64,000 nt of DNA from DATBJG01 sp963790545 (lineage in GTDB: Bacteria > Acidobacteriota > Vicinamibacteria > Vicinamibacterales > JAMQPK01). A program made the translations under genes and the position numbers. Of this stretch, positions 9,577 through 19,316 are shown piece after piece; within the stretch, counting starts at the first letter, position 1; every line of letters begins with the position of its first letter. Location of the stretch: assembly GCA_963790545.1 (NCBI GenBank), contig CAWBPA010000006.1:1-64000 (forward strand), in the 5' to 3' direction. The notes beneath the pieces were generated by a model. The model had not been told where the DNA came from. It searched no databases and worked only from the letters and a program-made list of their open reading frames with translations.

Positions 9577-10635
9577 ATGAAGAAGCGTGTGCTCCTGGTC
9601 TCGTTGCTGCTGTCGCTGGCGCTTCCGGTTGCGCTCGCGGCACAACCTTACATCGCGCGGCAAACCGGCGACGTCGTTCAACTTGAAGATGTCAAAACAC
9701 GTACCCTCGTCTCGATCGTACCCGGTATAGGCAACATCGGCTTCGCAATGACCGTGAACGGCTCGAACGTCGTGTGGTGGCCGTATGCCTCACTCGACGA
9801 GTTCAAGGCCAGGCCGGGCCTGGGCGGCGTGCCGTTTCTCGGTCCCTGGGCCAACCGCCTCGACGAGCAGGCGTTCTATGCAAACGGACGACGGTACGCG
9901 TTCGACATGAGTCTCGGGAACATCCGCGGCGAGATTCCAATCCACGGATTTCTGACAACCAACCCGTACTGGCGGCTCATGAACGTCGACGCTGATGATT
10001 CGTCAGCGTGGGCGACGAGTCGGCTGGAATTCTTTCGCCATCCGGCCTGGATATCGCAGTTTCCCTTCGCGCACACCATCGACATCACATACCGGCTGCA
10101 GAACGGCGTGCTCGAGGTGGCGACCCGCATTCACAATCTGTCGGTCGATCCGATGCCGGTCGCCGTTGGATTCCATCCGTATTTTCAGCTGACCGACTCG
10201 AAACGTGACGAATGGACGATTTCGGTCGGTGCCCGCACGCGCTGGCTGTTGAACCGGGACAAGCTGCCAACCGGCCAGACGGAGCCAATCGAACGGTTGT
10301 TTGCCAATCCCCGCGCGGCTGCGCTGCGAGATCATGATCTCGATGACGTGTTCGCGGACCTCGTTCGTGATGGAGATGGCCGCGCCATCATGTCGGTGCG
10401 CGGCCGGACGCAGCGGATCGATGTGGCGTTCGGACCCAACTGGCGCGCCGCTGTCGTCTGGGCGCCAAAGCCCACCTCACCCACACAAGACCGCAACTTC
10501 GTTTGTTTCGAGCCAATGGCCGGGATAACCAACGCGATGAATCTGGCTCATCGCGGCGTCTACTCGGAGCTGCAGAGCATCGCGCCGGACGGGGTTTGGG
10601 AAGAAAGCTTCTGGATCCGGCCGAGCGGCTTCTAA
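9577..10635 (+). CDS. Exported aldose 1-epimerase family protein
   Basis: This is a mutarotase-like enzyme that interconverts alpha and beta anomers of aldoses, here apparently exported. The ATG at 9577 was chosen because it starts a clean signal peptide (MKKRVLLVSLLLSLALP, cleaved near AQP). Family landmarks are visible: the NRLD/YANG strand region, the catalytic-site histidines in IPIHGFL and VGFHPYFQ, and the C-terminal glutamate in CFEPMAGITNAMN. The mature protein of about 330 residues is normal for the family. It is a single gene here, with no sugar operon around it, so the sugar substrate is unknown. Confidence 0.87.
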   Translation: MKKRVLLVSLLLSLALPVALAAQPYIARQTGDVVQLEDVKTRTLVSIVPGIGNIGFAMTVNGSNVVWWPYASLDEFKARPGLGGVPFLGPWANRLDEQAFYANGRRYAFDMSLGNIRGEIPIHGFLTTNPYWRLMNVDADDSSAWATSRLEFFRHPAWISQFPFAHTIDITYRLQNGVLEVATRIHNLSVDPMPVAVGFHPYFQLTDSKRDEWTISVGARTRWLLNRDKLPTGQTEPIERLFANPRAAALRDHDLDDVFADLVRDGDGRAIMSVRGRTQRIDVAFGPNWRAAVVWAPKPTSPTQDRNFVCFEPMAGITNAMNLAHRGVYSELQSIAPDGVWEESFWIRPSGF

Positions 10636-10698
10636 CAGGCGTGGCACATCTTTCGAAGTTTCTTCACTTTTGACTTGTCAGTTCTAACTTTTCAGTTT

Positions 10699-11941
10699 TC
10701 ACGTCGACGCAGCAACCGTCTCGCGAGCGGTGTTGCCGACCCGCAGCGCCGTGAACAAGGACGACACCTGTAACACGGCAACAGCAATCAACGCATCCTG
10801 GAAACGGCCGGCGTCGAGCAGCGGTCCAAAGAGCAGAGGCGAGACGGCAAGACCTGTGTCCAACCCCGAATACACGAAGCCGTAGACCCGTCCGAACGAC
10901 GTTTTGCCAAAGCGGCTCGTCGCCGCGCGTCGCACCATCAAATCTCGGGGTGGGCCAGACGTCCCCACGCCAAATCCCAAAGCTGCCATCAGCAGCCACA
11001 ACGCAAAAGGGGGCACGGCGCCTGTAGCAAGGAGCATGGCCATCAGATGCGGCGCCTGCCAGGGCAATCGTTACGATGCGGTCGCCGCGCGACGCAAGGA
11101 AGCCTCCGGTGATCATCCCCACAGCGCTGCCGAGCAGATACGCGGTGAGACCTCCACTTGCAAAAACCAGTGAAACGCCATACACACGACTCAGAATCGC
11201 CGGCGCGTAGTTCTGCAGGATCCCGAATGCGGCGGTGGTGAGAAAGAAGAATGCGAAGCAGAGCCACACCGCTCCAGACGAGAGGAATGCGAGCTGCGCC
11301 GAGGGCTTGCTCGGTTCGCTTTTTCCCCGAGCCGCAACCACGAGCTCGGCCGCTGCCTGCTCGAGAACCCCGCGCCGGAACCAGAGAAGGGTCAGCACCA
11401 CAGCGCCCACGCCGGCAATCGCAAACCCGGCCACGTGCCACCCTGCCAGGCTTGCCGTCCCCGCCATGAAAACGGGGGCAGCCGCCCACCCCAGGCTGCC
11501 CGAGAGACCGTGGACCGAGAACGCGTGGCCGAGCCGTGACGGCGCAATCTCGCTGTTGAGCAATGTGAAGTCTGCAGGATGAAAGATGCTGTTGCCCGCA
11601 CCGGCGACCGCTGCCGTCAGCAGCAGCATCGGATAGCTGGTGGAGAGGCCCAGCAGAATTCCGGAAAACGACAGCGCGCCAATCCCAAAGAACAGCACCC
11701 GACGCGCACCCACGCGATCCACCACAAATCCTGCCAGCGCCTGGCCAATTCCGCTGACCACGAAGAACGTCGTCGTCAACAAACCAACGTCGGTGTAGCT
11801 GAGCGCAAAGTCCTTCATCAGCCAGGGGAAGAGCGGCGGAAGCATCAGGTGAAAGAAATGCGACGTGCCGTGCGCAAGGCCGACGAGGCCGATAATCTCC
11901 GCGTCACGGCGTGGAACGGAACCGGGCAGGGTGGCGCTCAT
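10699..11941 (-). CDS. Major facilitator superfamily transporter (frame break near 11050)
   Basis: The product reads as a 12-helix MFS carrier. The N-half starts SATLPGSVPRRDAEIIG, has the loop 2-3 signature region FVVDRVGARRVLFF and the helix-4/5 motif GAGNSIFHPADFTLL, which resembles fosmidomycin-resistance/NNP-like carriers. The frame changes near 11045-11060, where the first frame leaves the conserved path after RIVTIALAG and the second resumes as APHLMAMLLATG through to the stop at 10699. A residual reading of the first frame runs to 10664 but has no membrane character. Substrate is unknown. It is convergent with the epimerase gene. Confidence 0.78.
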
Positions 11942-11978
11942 TGGACCAAGTTTACGCGAGCCAGTACAGCTACGTCAG

Positions 11979-12024
11979 GCCGGACCTTTAGGTCCGGCGA
12001 TCTCGGCGGGGCTGAAGCCCCGCC
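11979..12024. repeat. Pair of perfect palindromes of the CTxAAG-loop family
   Basis: Two 20-bp perfect hairpins lie 6 bp apart in the short gap before the flavoprotein gene: one with stem GCCGGACC and centre TTTA, the other with stem GGCGGGGC and centre TGAA, followed by CTACGTA. The same layout (GC stem, CT(A/G)AAG centre, CTACG flank) recurs at 28374, 31029, 31093 and 62395. Confidence 0.8.
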
Positions 12025-12053
12025 CTACGTACCGCACTCCAACACGTACCTCG

Positions 12054-13442
12054 ATGAACAAACAAGACCAGCGTGTGGCGCTCGTCGAGGAACTCAAGCA
12101 GTTCCTCGGCAGCCGCTGCACGACAAACCCGACCGAGCTCGAACACCACAGTCACAGCGAGTCGTGGCACCCACCGGGCATGCCTGACGTCGTGGTGTTC
12201 CCTCTTTCCACCGAAGAGGTCAGCGCTGTTGTGCGAACCGCCGCACGATTCGGCGTCCCGATTGTTCCATTTGGCGCCGGCTCATCGCTCGAAGGACATG
12301 TGAACGCGATCGCTGGCGGGGTGTCCGTCGATCTCTCCAGGATGAACCGCGTGCTTCGCGTCAGCGTCGACGATCTCGACGTGACCGTGGAAGCTGGGGT
12401 GACTCATCGTCAATTGAACAAAGCGCTCGCAAACACAGGGGTGTGTTTCTGGGTCGATCCCGGCGCTGACGCCACGATTGGCGGAATGGTGGCCACCGGC
12501 GCCTCCGGAACGACGACCGTCCGTTATGGGACGATGCGGGAGACTGTGCGCGGGCTGACGGTCGTGCTGGCCGACGGGCGCATCATCCGGACCGGAGGGC
12601 GCGCGCGCAAGTCATCGGCCGGATACGACCTCACCCGATTATTCGTCGGGTCGGAAGGAACGCTTGGCGTCATTACCGAGATCACCCTGCGTGTGTACGG
12701 ACTGCCCGAGTGCGTTTCCGCCGCCGTGTGTGCGTTTGATTCCATCGAGGGCGCCGTTCGCACGGTCATCACGACAATTCAGCTCGGAATTCCGGTGGCG
12801 CGAATCGAGCTGCTCGACGAAGTCATGATGGACGCGGTCAACCGCTTCGCGCGTCTATCGCATCCGGTCAAGCCCACGCTGTTTTTCGAGTTTCACGGGA
12901 CGAGTCAGGCAGGCGTAACCGAACACGCGACCTCGGTTCAGGAAATCGCCGCTGAGAACGGAGCCGAGGGCTTTCAGTGGGCGACTACGACCGAGGATCG
13001 GGCCAAGCTGTGGCAAGCGCGGCACGACACGCTGCCTGCATCACGTGCCATGCGACCCGGCGGTCACGCATGGGTTACGGATGTGTGTGTGCCAATCTCC
13101 CGGCTGGCCGAGTGCATCCTGGAGACCAAACAGGACCTTGTGGCCTCACAGGCGTTTGCGCCGCTCGTCGGTCACGTCGGCGACGGCAACTTTCACCTGA
13201 ACTTCATCTTCAATCCCGACGACCCCCACGAGTTTGCTGAAATCAAGGACCTGAACGGCCGGCTCGTGCGCCGCGCGCTTGCCCTTGGGGGCACGTGTAC
13301 CGGCGAGCACGGTATCGGGCTCGGCAAGATCGACTACCTGACAGAAGAGCATGGGGAAGCCGTGGAGGTGATGAAGGCAATCAAACGTGCGCTGGACCCG
13401 GACAACCGGATGAATCCAGGGAAAGTTGTACGGCTGACGTAG
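12054..13442 (+). CDS. FAD-linked D-lactate/glycolate dehydrogenase (GlcD/LDHD family)
   Basis: This 462-residue flavoprotein oxidises a 2-hydroxy acid such as D-lactate or glycolate, passing electrons to a quinone or cytochrome. The FAD-binding PCMH domain holds PFGAGSSLEGHV and GADATIGGMVATGASGT. The C-terminal FAD-oxidase domain holds the active-site strings HVGDGNFHLNF and GTCTGEHGIG and ends DPDNRMNPGKVV. The layout without an iron-sulfur domain is closest to the mitochondrial-type LDHD. The ATG at 12054 fits the family N-terminus; the frame is open further upstream through a palindromic repeat, which is not coding. It stands alone, so no partner subunits (GlcE/GlcF) are seen. Confidence 0.9.
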   Translation: MNKQDQRVALVEELKQFLGSRCTTNPTELEHHSHSESWHPPGMPDVVVFPLSTEEVSAVVRTAARFGVPIVPFGAGSSLEGHVNAIAGGVSVDLSRMNRVLRVSVDDLDVTVEAGVTHRQLNKALANTGVCFWVDPGADATIGGMVATGASGTTTVRYGTMRETVRGLTVVLADGRIIRTGGRARKSSAGYDLTRLFVGSEGTLGVITEITLRVYGLPECVSAAVCAFDSIEGAVRTVITTIQLGIPVARIELLDEVMMDAVNRFARLSHPVKPTLFFEFHGTSQAGVTEHATSVQEIAAENGAEGFQWATTTEDRAKLWQARHDTLPASRAMRPGGHAWVTDVCVPISRLAECILETKQDLVASQAFAPLVGHVGDGNFHLNFIFNPDDPHEFAEIKDLNGRLVRRALALGGTCTGEHGIGLGKIDYLTEEHGEAVEVMKAIKRALDPDNRMNPGKVVRLT

Positions 13443-13450
13443 AAGGGTCT

Positions 13451-14872
13451 TCAGGGTAGGTTGTAGCGAACCTGCGCGAAGAACATGAAGGCATTGGCCG
13501 AGGCCGGTCCGTTGCCTTGCGACCACGGCTTTCTGGTGAGCCACGACATCTGCAAACTGAACTGTCCCGAACCGCGGTCTGTCGAACTCAGAAACTGATA
13601 GAAGCCTGTCCCGGTGACTTCCTGAATGCTGCGGTTGTTCGAGTTCGATGCCCCGGGATATCCGAAGCCGATGTAGTTGCTGCCGGCGTCAAGATAGAAG
13701 GTATCGTCGGTGTTCACGCCGCTGTAGTAGCCACCCAGCGACACCTTGTTGGTGACCCTTTGCTCCACGCCGCCGACCCACGACGTCGTGCCAATCGTGC
13801 TGATCGAACCGTCGCTTCGAAACGCAACGTCGGGAACGAGCCCGCCGACGTAGCGTCCAAGGCCGGATCCGAACGCACTCTGCAGCCAGAGCTTCGTGCT
13901 CGCTGTCACGTTGAACCGTGCGTTGATGTTCACGCCGCCGCCGGTCTCTTTGAAGTCGTCCTCATATGGCGCGACGGTGTGACGAAACACGCGAAACACG
14001 CCGCCCACGTCAACATGGACGGTCTTGATCGGGTTGAACGCGACGCGGGTCACGATGTCCGGCATCAAGTTTGGCACCTTCAGTTCGTCGGACCCGGTGT
14101 TGTACTGGGCATCGATGTCGCCCGCGCAGCACTGGGGTAATGTGACCAACCCCCTTCCGAGTTGCTGCTCCGGATTCTCGAGCGACACAGCCCAGTTGAT
14201 GCGGGTCGAGGGGCGCCAAGTGAAACGAACCTGCGGAACCCGACCCCAGATCATGCCCGCCAAGTAATTGGTGTCGACCGCCTGCGACAGTTCGACGTCC
14301 GACGGCCAGATGCTGAGCTGATCTTTTGGGGCCGTCATCAGTGAAAAGGCCTGACCGGCGGCCAGAAAGAACGCTCGGCCGTACTGAACCTCAGCGAACG
14401 CCTGTCGGAGCCGGAATCCAACGCTCGTGCTCGTGACCGCCACGGCGCCCGGCGTCGTCCCATTAAAGTCCATTTCAAAGTATCCCGCGAGCCGGCGAAA
14501 ACGGGTGTCAGGCTCGGGAAACTCGGCATCCACACGGAGGGAAATGCGTGACGACTGCGCACTGAGCCGTGCTTCACTCACGTTGCCCTGGACCGTGTCC
14601 TCGTACGGAATCGACGCGAAGCTGGTGCCCGGGCCACCCCCGCTGTTGGTGGATCGATAAATTCCCGTCACGCCGAGATATCCACCAACGCGAAGCCGCG
14701 CGGGGCCAATTTCTAATGCAGGACCTTCGGGCTGCTCTCCGGCAATCTCCTGTGTTGGGTTCGCAGGCTGCTCGGCGGCTGGGACCTGCTGCGGCGGAGG
14801 CGGCACCTCCTGCCCGGCAGTGACCGAAGCGAACAAGAAGCACAAAGACACCGCCGCCGTGAACCGAGTCAT
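13451..14872 (-). CDS. Outer-membrane porin (DcaP/OprO-like)
   Basis: A 473-residue beta-barrel protein with a signal peptide cleaved after about residue 20 (VTAGQE), a Pro/Gln/Glu-rich linker, and then a barrel that opens with RVGGYLGVTGIYRS. Alternating aromatic/hydrophobic strands run to the end, which closes with FMFFAQVRYNLP, a typical aromatic-rich C-terminal strand. The stretch SSRISLRVDAEFPE followed by GYFEMDFNG matches the pattern of DcaP-like trimeric porins. The start codon overlaps the stop of the PIN-toxin gene as ATGA, so it is the third cistron of that operon. The solute is unknown. Confidence 0.8.
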   Translation of the reverse strand: MTRFTAAVSLCFLFASVTAGQEVPPPPQQVPAAEQPANPTQEIAGEQPEGPALEIGPARLRVGGYLGVTGIYRSTNSGGGPGTSFASIPYEDTVQGNVSEARLSAQSSRISLRVDAEFPEPDTRFRRLAGYFEMDFNGTTPGAVAVTSTSVGFRLRQAFAEVQYGRAFFLAAGQAFSLMTAPKDQLSIWPSDVELSQAVDTNYLAGMIWGRVPQVRFTWRPSTRINWAVSLENPEQQLGRGLVTLPQCCAGDIDAQYNTGSDELKVPNLMPDIVTRVAFNPIKTVHVDVGGVFRVFRHTVAPYEDDFKETGGGVNINARFNVTASTKLWLQSAFGSGLGRYVGGLVPDVAFRSDGSISTIGTTSWVGGVEQRVTNKVSLGGYYSGVNTDDTFYLDAGSNYIGFGYPGASNSNNRSIQEVTGTGFYQFLSSTDRGSGQFSLQMSWLTRKPWSQGNGPASANAFMFFAQVRYNLP

Positions 14873-15327
14873 GCGACGGATGGGTCAGCCGAACCCGCCG
14901 ACCCGTCGGGATCGACGCCGCTGACGGTGAATCCGCGCGAAAGGGCCGCCGTGGCTTGACGCTCGTCGTGCGTCCAGAACTCCAGCCGCTCACCATCGGC
15001 TTCGGCCGTCAGGAGCTCTGCGGTTGCAACATGAATCGCGTCGAGCGCGCGGAGATTGACCGCAAACGAACTCTTCGCACGGTCAATCACCAGACCATCG
15101 ACGGGTGCGAGGTCCGTCATCGCAAGCAGTTCCGTCAACTCCTTGCGCTTGATTGCCGTTTCTCGGTCATTCAAGTTGCCGAGCAGCCGCTCGCGATCGA
15201 CAGCTCGGAAAGTTTCGACTTCGATGATCTGCGAAGACACCAAGCGCTCGCCGACCGCCAGTGGCACCGACGGCCCAGGCTCAGCGAACAGAATCCGGAG
15301 TAACGCGCTCGCGTCCACGTACTTCAT
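14869..15327 (-). CDS. PIN-domain toxin, VapC-like ribonuclease
   Basis: The product of about 152 residues is a PIN-domain RNase, expected to cut tRNA or rRNA when released from its antitoxin. It begins MKYVDASALLRILF, with the first catalytic aspartate at residue 5. The conserved glutamate lies in SSQIIEVETFRA and the second aspartate in LRALDAIHVATAELL, so the acidic metal-binding set looks complete. The start at 15327 lies inside the end of the antitoxin gene (46-bp overlap), and the stop overlaps the porin start. An upstream in-frame ATG at 15348 adds seven non-conserved residues and was rejected. Confidence 0.87.
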   Translation of the reverse strand: MKYVDASALLRILFAEPGPSVPLAVGERLVSSQIIEVETFRAVDRERLLGNLNDRETAIKRKELTELLAMTDLAPVDGLVIDRAKSSFAVNLRALDAIHVATAELLTAEADGERLEFWTHDERQATAALSRGFTVSGVDPDGSAGSADPSVA

Positions 15328-15598
15328 CAGGATCCTCGCGCACCGCACGAAGCGACGCCTGGATATCGACGCGGCGGGCCAGGGCTGAGATTCTCAACGC
15401 ACCCCAGTCCTGGGTACCCGGCCGGAGCCGGCCTTGACGCGCCAGGCGGTCGCGCCATGAGAGCGGCGCCGTCTGAGGAGGACCCAGCTCGGCAACCGGC
15501 TCGTCACGGTCTTTGACCGTGATTCTCGCCCCGCGGGAGGCCAGCCGAAGATACCGGCTCAAGTGCGCTTTGAGCTCGGTGACATTGATGACCTTCAT
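15281..15598 (-). CDS. Phd/YefM-type antitoxin (VapB-like)
   Basis: This is the 105-residue antitoxin for the overlapping PIN toxin. The N-terminus MKVINVTELKAHLSRYL is the Phd/YefM DNA-binding fold (strand followed by the helix that contacts DNA), followed by RGARITVKDRDEPVAEL, the usual beta-hairpin. The C-terminal half is charged and presumably unfolds to wrap the toxin. The family represses its own promoter, and an imperfect inverted repeat sits 12 bp upstream of the start. Confidence 0.88.
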   Translation of the reverse strand: MKVINVTELKAHLSRYLRLASRGARITVKDRDEPVAELGPPQTAPLSWRDRLARQGRLRPGTQDWGALRISALARRVDIQASLRAVREDPDEVRGRERVTPDSVR

Positions 15599-15609
15599 GG
15601 TCCTATTTT

Positions 15610-15629
15610 AAGACCATCATGGTCGTCTT
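15610..15629. promoter_or_regulatory. Candidate antitoxin operator
   Basis: The sequence AAGACCATCATGGTCGTCTT forms an imperfect inverted repeat (AAGACCAT against ATGGTC-GTCTT) 12 bp upstream of the Phd-type antitoxin start, in the divergent gap with the cyclase-like gene. Position and symmetry fit autoregulation, but no transcription start is known. Confidence 0.4.
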
Positions 15630-15717
15630 GACAAGAAAAGCCACCGGTTCCGTGGCAGCTTCAATTTTTCTGTTTCCACAGCCCGCCAAAGGTCCAGGGC
15701 TTAGAATCCGCTCAGAG

Positions 15718-17920
15718 ATGGGGCCAGTCACGTCACGTCCGTCGCTCAGCGTCCAATCCAAGCTCGTTGTCGCCTTCGCCCTGCTCACGTCGCTGGCCAT
15801 CGCCTTGGTGTCGGCTATCGGCTACATCAACGCCCGCACGAGTCTCCGGGCCGCGGCAGAGCGCCAGTTGATTGGCCTGCACCGCACGAAGGTCACGCTC
15901 ATCCGCACGATGCTCACGTCGGCGCGGAACGAAATCCTCACCGTTTCCGCCAGCGATCTTGCGGCTGCTGCCGCCAACGAAATGCTGGCTGCCTACCGGC
16001 AGCTCGACAAGCTGCCCGTCACACCGGCGATGCAGGAGACGGTGCGCCAGTTCTACGCCTCGGAGTTCGAGCCCGCGCTGGCGGGCAACATGGCCGGTAC
16101 TCCGGTTGCCGGGGCCTTCCTGCCAACCACACCAGCCGGGTGGTATCTGCACTACCACTACTTCGCAATGGGTGAGCGGCCGTACGGCCCCCGGCGCCCG
16201 CTGTCGTCCACCACCGATACCAGCGCCTTTGGCGCCGCGCTCGCCCGACAGCAGCGCCTGCTTGGACCGACGATCGAGCGCCTGGGGTTTGAAAATATCC
16301 TCCTCGTGGATCCCGTCACGCTCGACGTGTTTTTCAGCTACGAGCAGTCGACGATCGCCGGGACCAACCTGCAGAGCGGACCGTATGCCTCGAGCGCCGT
16401 GGCCGCTCTCGCGGGTGCATTACGAACGACGCAGGAGGAGGACGACTACCGGGTTTCGGACTTCGAGGCGTACCGGCCGGCGCTTGGGCAACCCAAAGGC
16501 TTCATCGCCACGCCGGTCTTCGACGGCCCACGCATGGTGGCCATCATGGTGCTGCGCTTTCCCATCGAGCCGCTGACGAGCGCGCTGTCGAACGACCGCG
16601 GGTGGGAGGCCGAAGGTCTGGGCAAGACGGGAGAGGTGTACCTGCTCGGCCCCGATCGAACCATGCGCAGCGATTCGCGTTTCCTGATTGAGGACCGCAA
16701 GGCATTCATCGAGACGCTCCGGCGCTCGCAGCTGACGAGCGCGCACGGTGGATGACGTGAGCCGTTTGAACACGACCATCCTGACGCTTCCGGTCAGGCA
16801 CGAGGCCGCGCGCGCCGCGCTCAACGGCCAGACCGGGATCATGGAGCTGGACGACTATCGCGGCGTTCCGGTGCTGATGGCCTATGGGCCGGTCGACCTC
16901 GACTCGCTGCGCTGGGGCATCATCGCAAAAATCGACAAGGCGGAGGCACTGGCTCCCCTGAACACACTCTTGCAACGCATGGTCGCTACCGGCGTCGCTC
17001 TCGCGTTGCTTTCTTCGCTCCTGGCCCTCGCCTTTGCGTCGCTGCTCACCCGGCCTATCGCGGCGCTGGTCCGCGGCGCCCGGCGTGTGAGCGAAGGTAA
17101 GCTGGATGTGGAAGTCGATGTGGTTCCGCAGGACGAATTCCGCGAACTGGGCGAAGCGTTCAACGACATGGTGCGGAGCCTGCGCGCCAGCCGCGAGGCG
17201 CTTGACCACCAGGTGCGGGAGAACGAGCGCCTGCTGGTCAGCCTGCTCCCGGCGTCGGCCGCCGCCCAGGTGCGTGAAGGCACCGCGGAGGCACCGCGAT
17301 CCTTCGCCGATGTCACGGTTGCTTACGGCAGTCTCAGCGGGTTCGACACGTTGTCGCCTCACCTCGGTGAGGATCAGTCGATGTCGCTCTTGAGCGAGAT
17401 TGTCGCAGCCTTCGACGAGGCTGCCGAGCACTACGGTGTCGAGAAGGTGCGGACGATTGGATCGTCGTATCTCGCCGCGTCGGGTCTTTCAGTGGATCGT
17501 CCGGATCACACGGCGCGGATGGTCGACTTTGCCAGAGAGATCGTACGCATTGTCAAACGCTTCAACACGGAGCGGCAGGCAACGCTGTCGATTGAGATTG
17601 GCATCAACACGGGACCCGTCGTGGGTGGTCTCGTCGGACGCCGGAAGTTCATTTACGACCTGTGGGGCGACACGGTGAAGCTCGCCAAGAACATCGAGGA
17701 CAACGGGCACTACGGAAAGACCTCGATTCTCGTGACGAAGGCCGTCTACGATCGCGTGCGAGATCTCGTGGTTTTCGAGCCGGCCAAGAAGACCGAGCTG
17801 CGCGGCGGGGTGACGATCGACCTTTACCCGATCGCCGAGGAGGTCGGATGGGCGAGTTCTTCGGAAATCTCGGGGTGCATTGGGCCTGGGCACTCGGTCT
17901 CGCGGTGGGCTTTCCCATAG
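15718..17920 (+). CDS. Membrane receptor with catalytically degenerate class III cyclase domain (frame break near 16745)
   Basis: The layout is TM helix (VVAFALLTSLAIALVSAIGY), a roughly 330-residue extracytoplasmic dCache-like sensor, a second TM, HAMP (SLLTRPIAALVRGARRV), the linker ENERLLVSLLP and a cyclase homology domain. The usual catalytic residues are missing. The first metal aspartate (FADI in active enzymes) reads YGSL, the second (TIGD) reads TIGS in RTIGSSYLAASG, and the transition-state Asn and Arg (VNxAxR) read VKLAKN. The domain is therefore probably a pseudo-cyclase with a binding or signalling role. The frame changes near 16735-16750, where the second frame resumes as VDDVSRLNTTIL. 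The ATG at 15718 precedes the conserved part. The last 73 bp overlap the channel gene downstream. Confidence 0.82.
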
Positions 17921-19293
17921 CGCTGATCGTCCTGAACGAACTGATCTTTTCGCTTTCGCGCGCTGGCCATCCCATCGTGCACGTCGTTCGGGTGCTGCGG
18001 ACATGGGTGGTGCCATCCGTTGGCCTGGCGCTGTTCCTTCGGCTGATCCTCGGGCGTTCTTCCTCCGACCTCTGGGTCCGCCTTGCGGAGACGCTGGTCT
18101 GGGTCAGCGTCGTCATCTCGGTTCTGGGAGCCGTGAACGTCGTGGTGTTCGAACGGGCACGGCCCGGGAGCTGGCAACACCGTGTGCCCAATCTGCTGCG
18201 CGACCTGATTCGGCTGCTCCTCGTGGCGGCCGCCACCGCGCTGGTCTATTCGTTCGTCTGGGGGCGCGAGCTCACCGGCGCGGTGGCCGCGCTGGGCGTC
18301 ACGTCGATCGTCGTGGGCCTCGCCCTGCAGGAGCCGCTCGGCAATCTTTTTTCCGGTCTGATGCTGCTGATGGAGCGGCCGTTTGAAGTGGGTGACACCA
18401 TCGAGATCAGCGGCGTCGGCGGCGTGGTGAAGGAAATCAACTGGCGCTCGGCGCACATCAAGTCCAATCGTGGTGTGATGCAGATCGTGCCGAACTCCAC
18501 CCTGAACAAGGAGATCATCAGCAACTACTCACGGCCCCGCCCCATTCGGCTCGAGGAAATCGACGTGGCGTTCAGCTACGAGGATCCGCCAAACGTGGTC
18601 CGGAAGGCGTTGCTCGAAGTTGCCGACGCACCTGGAGTACTCGACGATCCCGCCCCGATTGCCGCAACGTTTTCCTTCGGCGATTCGGCCGTCAATTACA
18701 AGCTGATCTACCGCACGACCGAGGAGGACCGGTGGCCAGTGCGTAACGAGCTCGTCACGCGGATCTGGTACGCGGCCCGGCGACATGGTCTCACCCTTCC
18801 GTATCCGATCGTGTCGAATCTCCATTACCAGCAGACCGAACCGTTCGGTAAGTCTCGTCCCTCTGCGGTCGATCGGTTGAGCGCCCTGCCGGGCATCCCG
18901 CCGCTGGGCGCTGACACGGCCGTCGACGTGAAAAGCCTGACGTTCGGTCTTGGCGAGGTCATTTTCAAGGAAGGCGACGAACTCCGCGGGGTGTTCCTGC
19001 TCGTGTCCGGGGCTGTTTCTCTGCAGGTCGTGCAAGATGGCGAGATGCGCGAGATTGCTGTCGTTGCGACAGGTGAGACGTTTGGTGAGTCTGCGATGTA
19101 CGGCGTGCAGATCGCCGATCTGCGCGCGGTTGCCATGGAGGACAGCGAGGTGCTTCGGCTGTCCCCTGAGGTTGTCCGTACGCTGTTCGAGGCAAGTCCA
19201 CGGCTCGCGCGTGATACGGGGTACACCCTCGAGGTTCGGCGCCGGGCGCTGGCGTCGATCCGCGCGGCCGCCGGGATGAGCGGGATGCGGTAG
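17848..19293 (+). CDS. MscS-type channel with C-terminal cyclic-nucleotide-binding-like domain
   Basis: A 481-residue channel of the MscS superfamily, bCNG-like subgroup. Four or so membrane segments precede the pore-lining helix AALGVTSIVVGLALQEPLGN and the beta domain ERPFEVGDTIEISGVGGVV. After a linker, residues about 345-450 form a CNB-fold domain (FKEGDELRGVFLLVSGAV, then GETFGESAMY). In the phosphate-binding cassette the segment after FGE reads IADLRAVAMED, so the Arg of the R-x-A-x-V consensus is displaced or replaced, and binding of cAMP or cGMP is doubtful. The start at 17848 has a strong GAGGAGG site and lies inside the cyclase-like gene, so the pair is coupled. Confidence 0.88.
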   Translation: MGEFFGNLGVHWAWALGLAVGFPIALIVLNELIFSLSRAGHPIVHVVRVLRTWVVPSVGLALFLRLILGRSSSDLWVRLAETLVWVSVVISVLGAVNVVVFERARPGSWQHRVPNLLRDLIRLLLVAAATALVYSFVWGRELTGAVAALGVTSIVVGLALQEPLGNLFSGLMLLMERPFEVGDTIEISGVGGVVKEINWRSAHIKSNRGVMQIVPNSTLNKEIISNYSRPRPIRLEEIDVAFSYEDPPNVVRKALLEVADAPGVLDDPAPIAATFSFGDSAVNYKLIYRTTEEDRWPVRNELVTRIWYAARRHGLTLPYPIVSNLHYQQTEPFGKSRPSAVDRLSALPGIPPLGADTAVDVKSLTFGLGEVIFKEGDELRGVFLLVSGAVSLQVVQDGEMREIAVVATGETFGESAMYGVQIADLRAVAMEDSEVLRLSPEVVRTLFEASPRLARDTGYTLEVRRRALASIRAAAGMSGMR

Positions 19294-19316
19294 CAGGTCA
19301 GGGCTGACCGTGAGGC

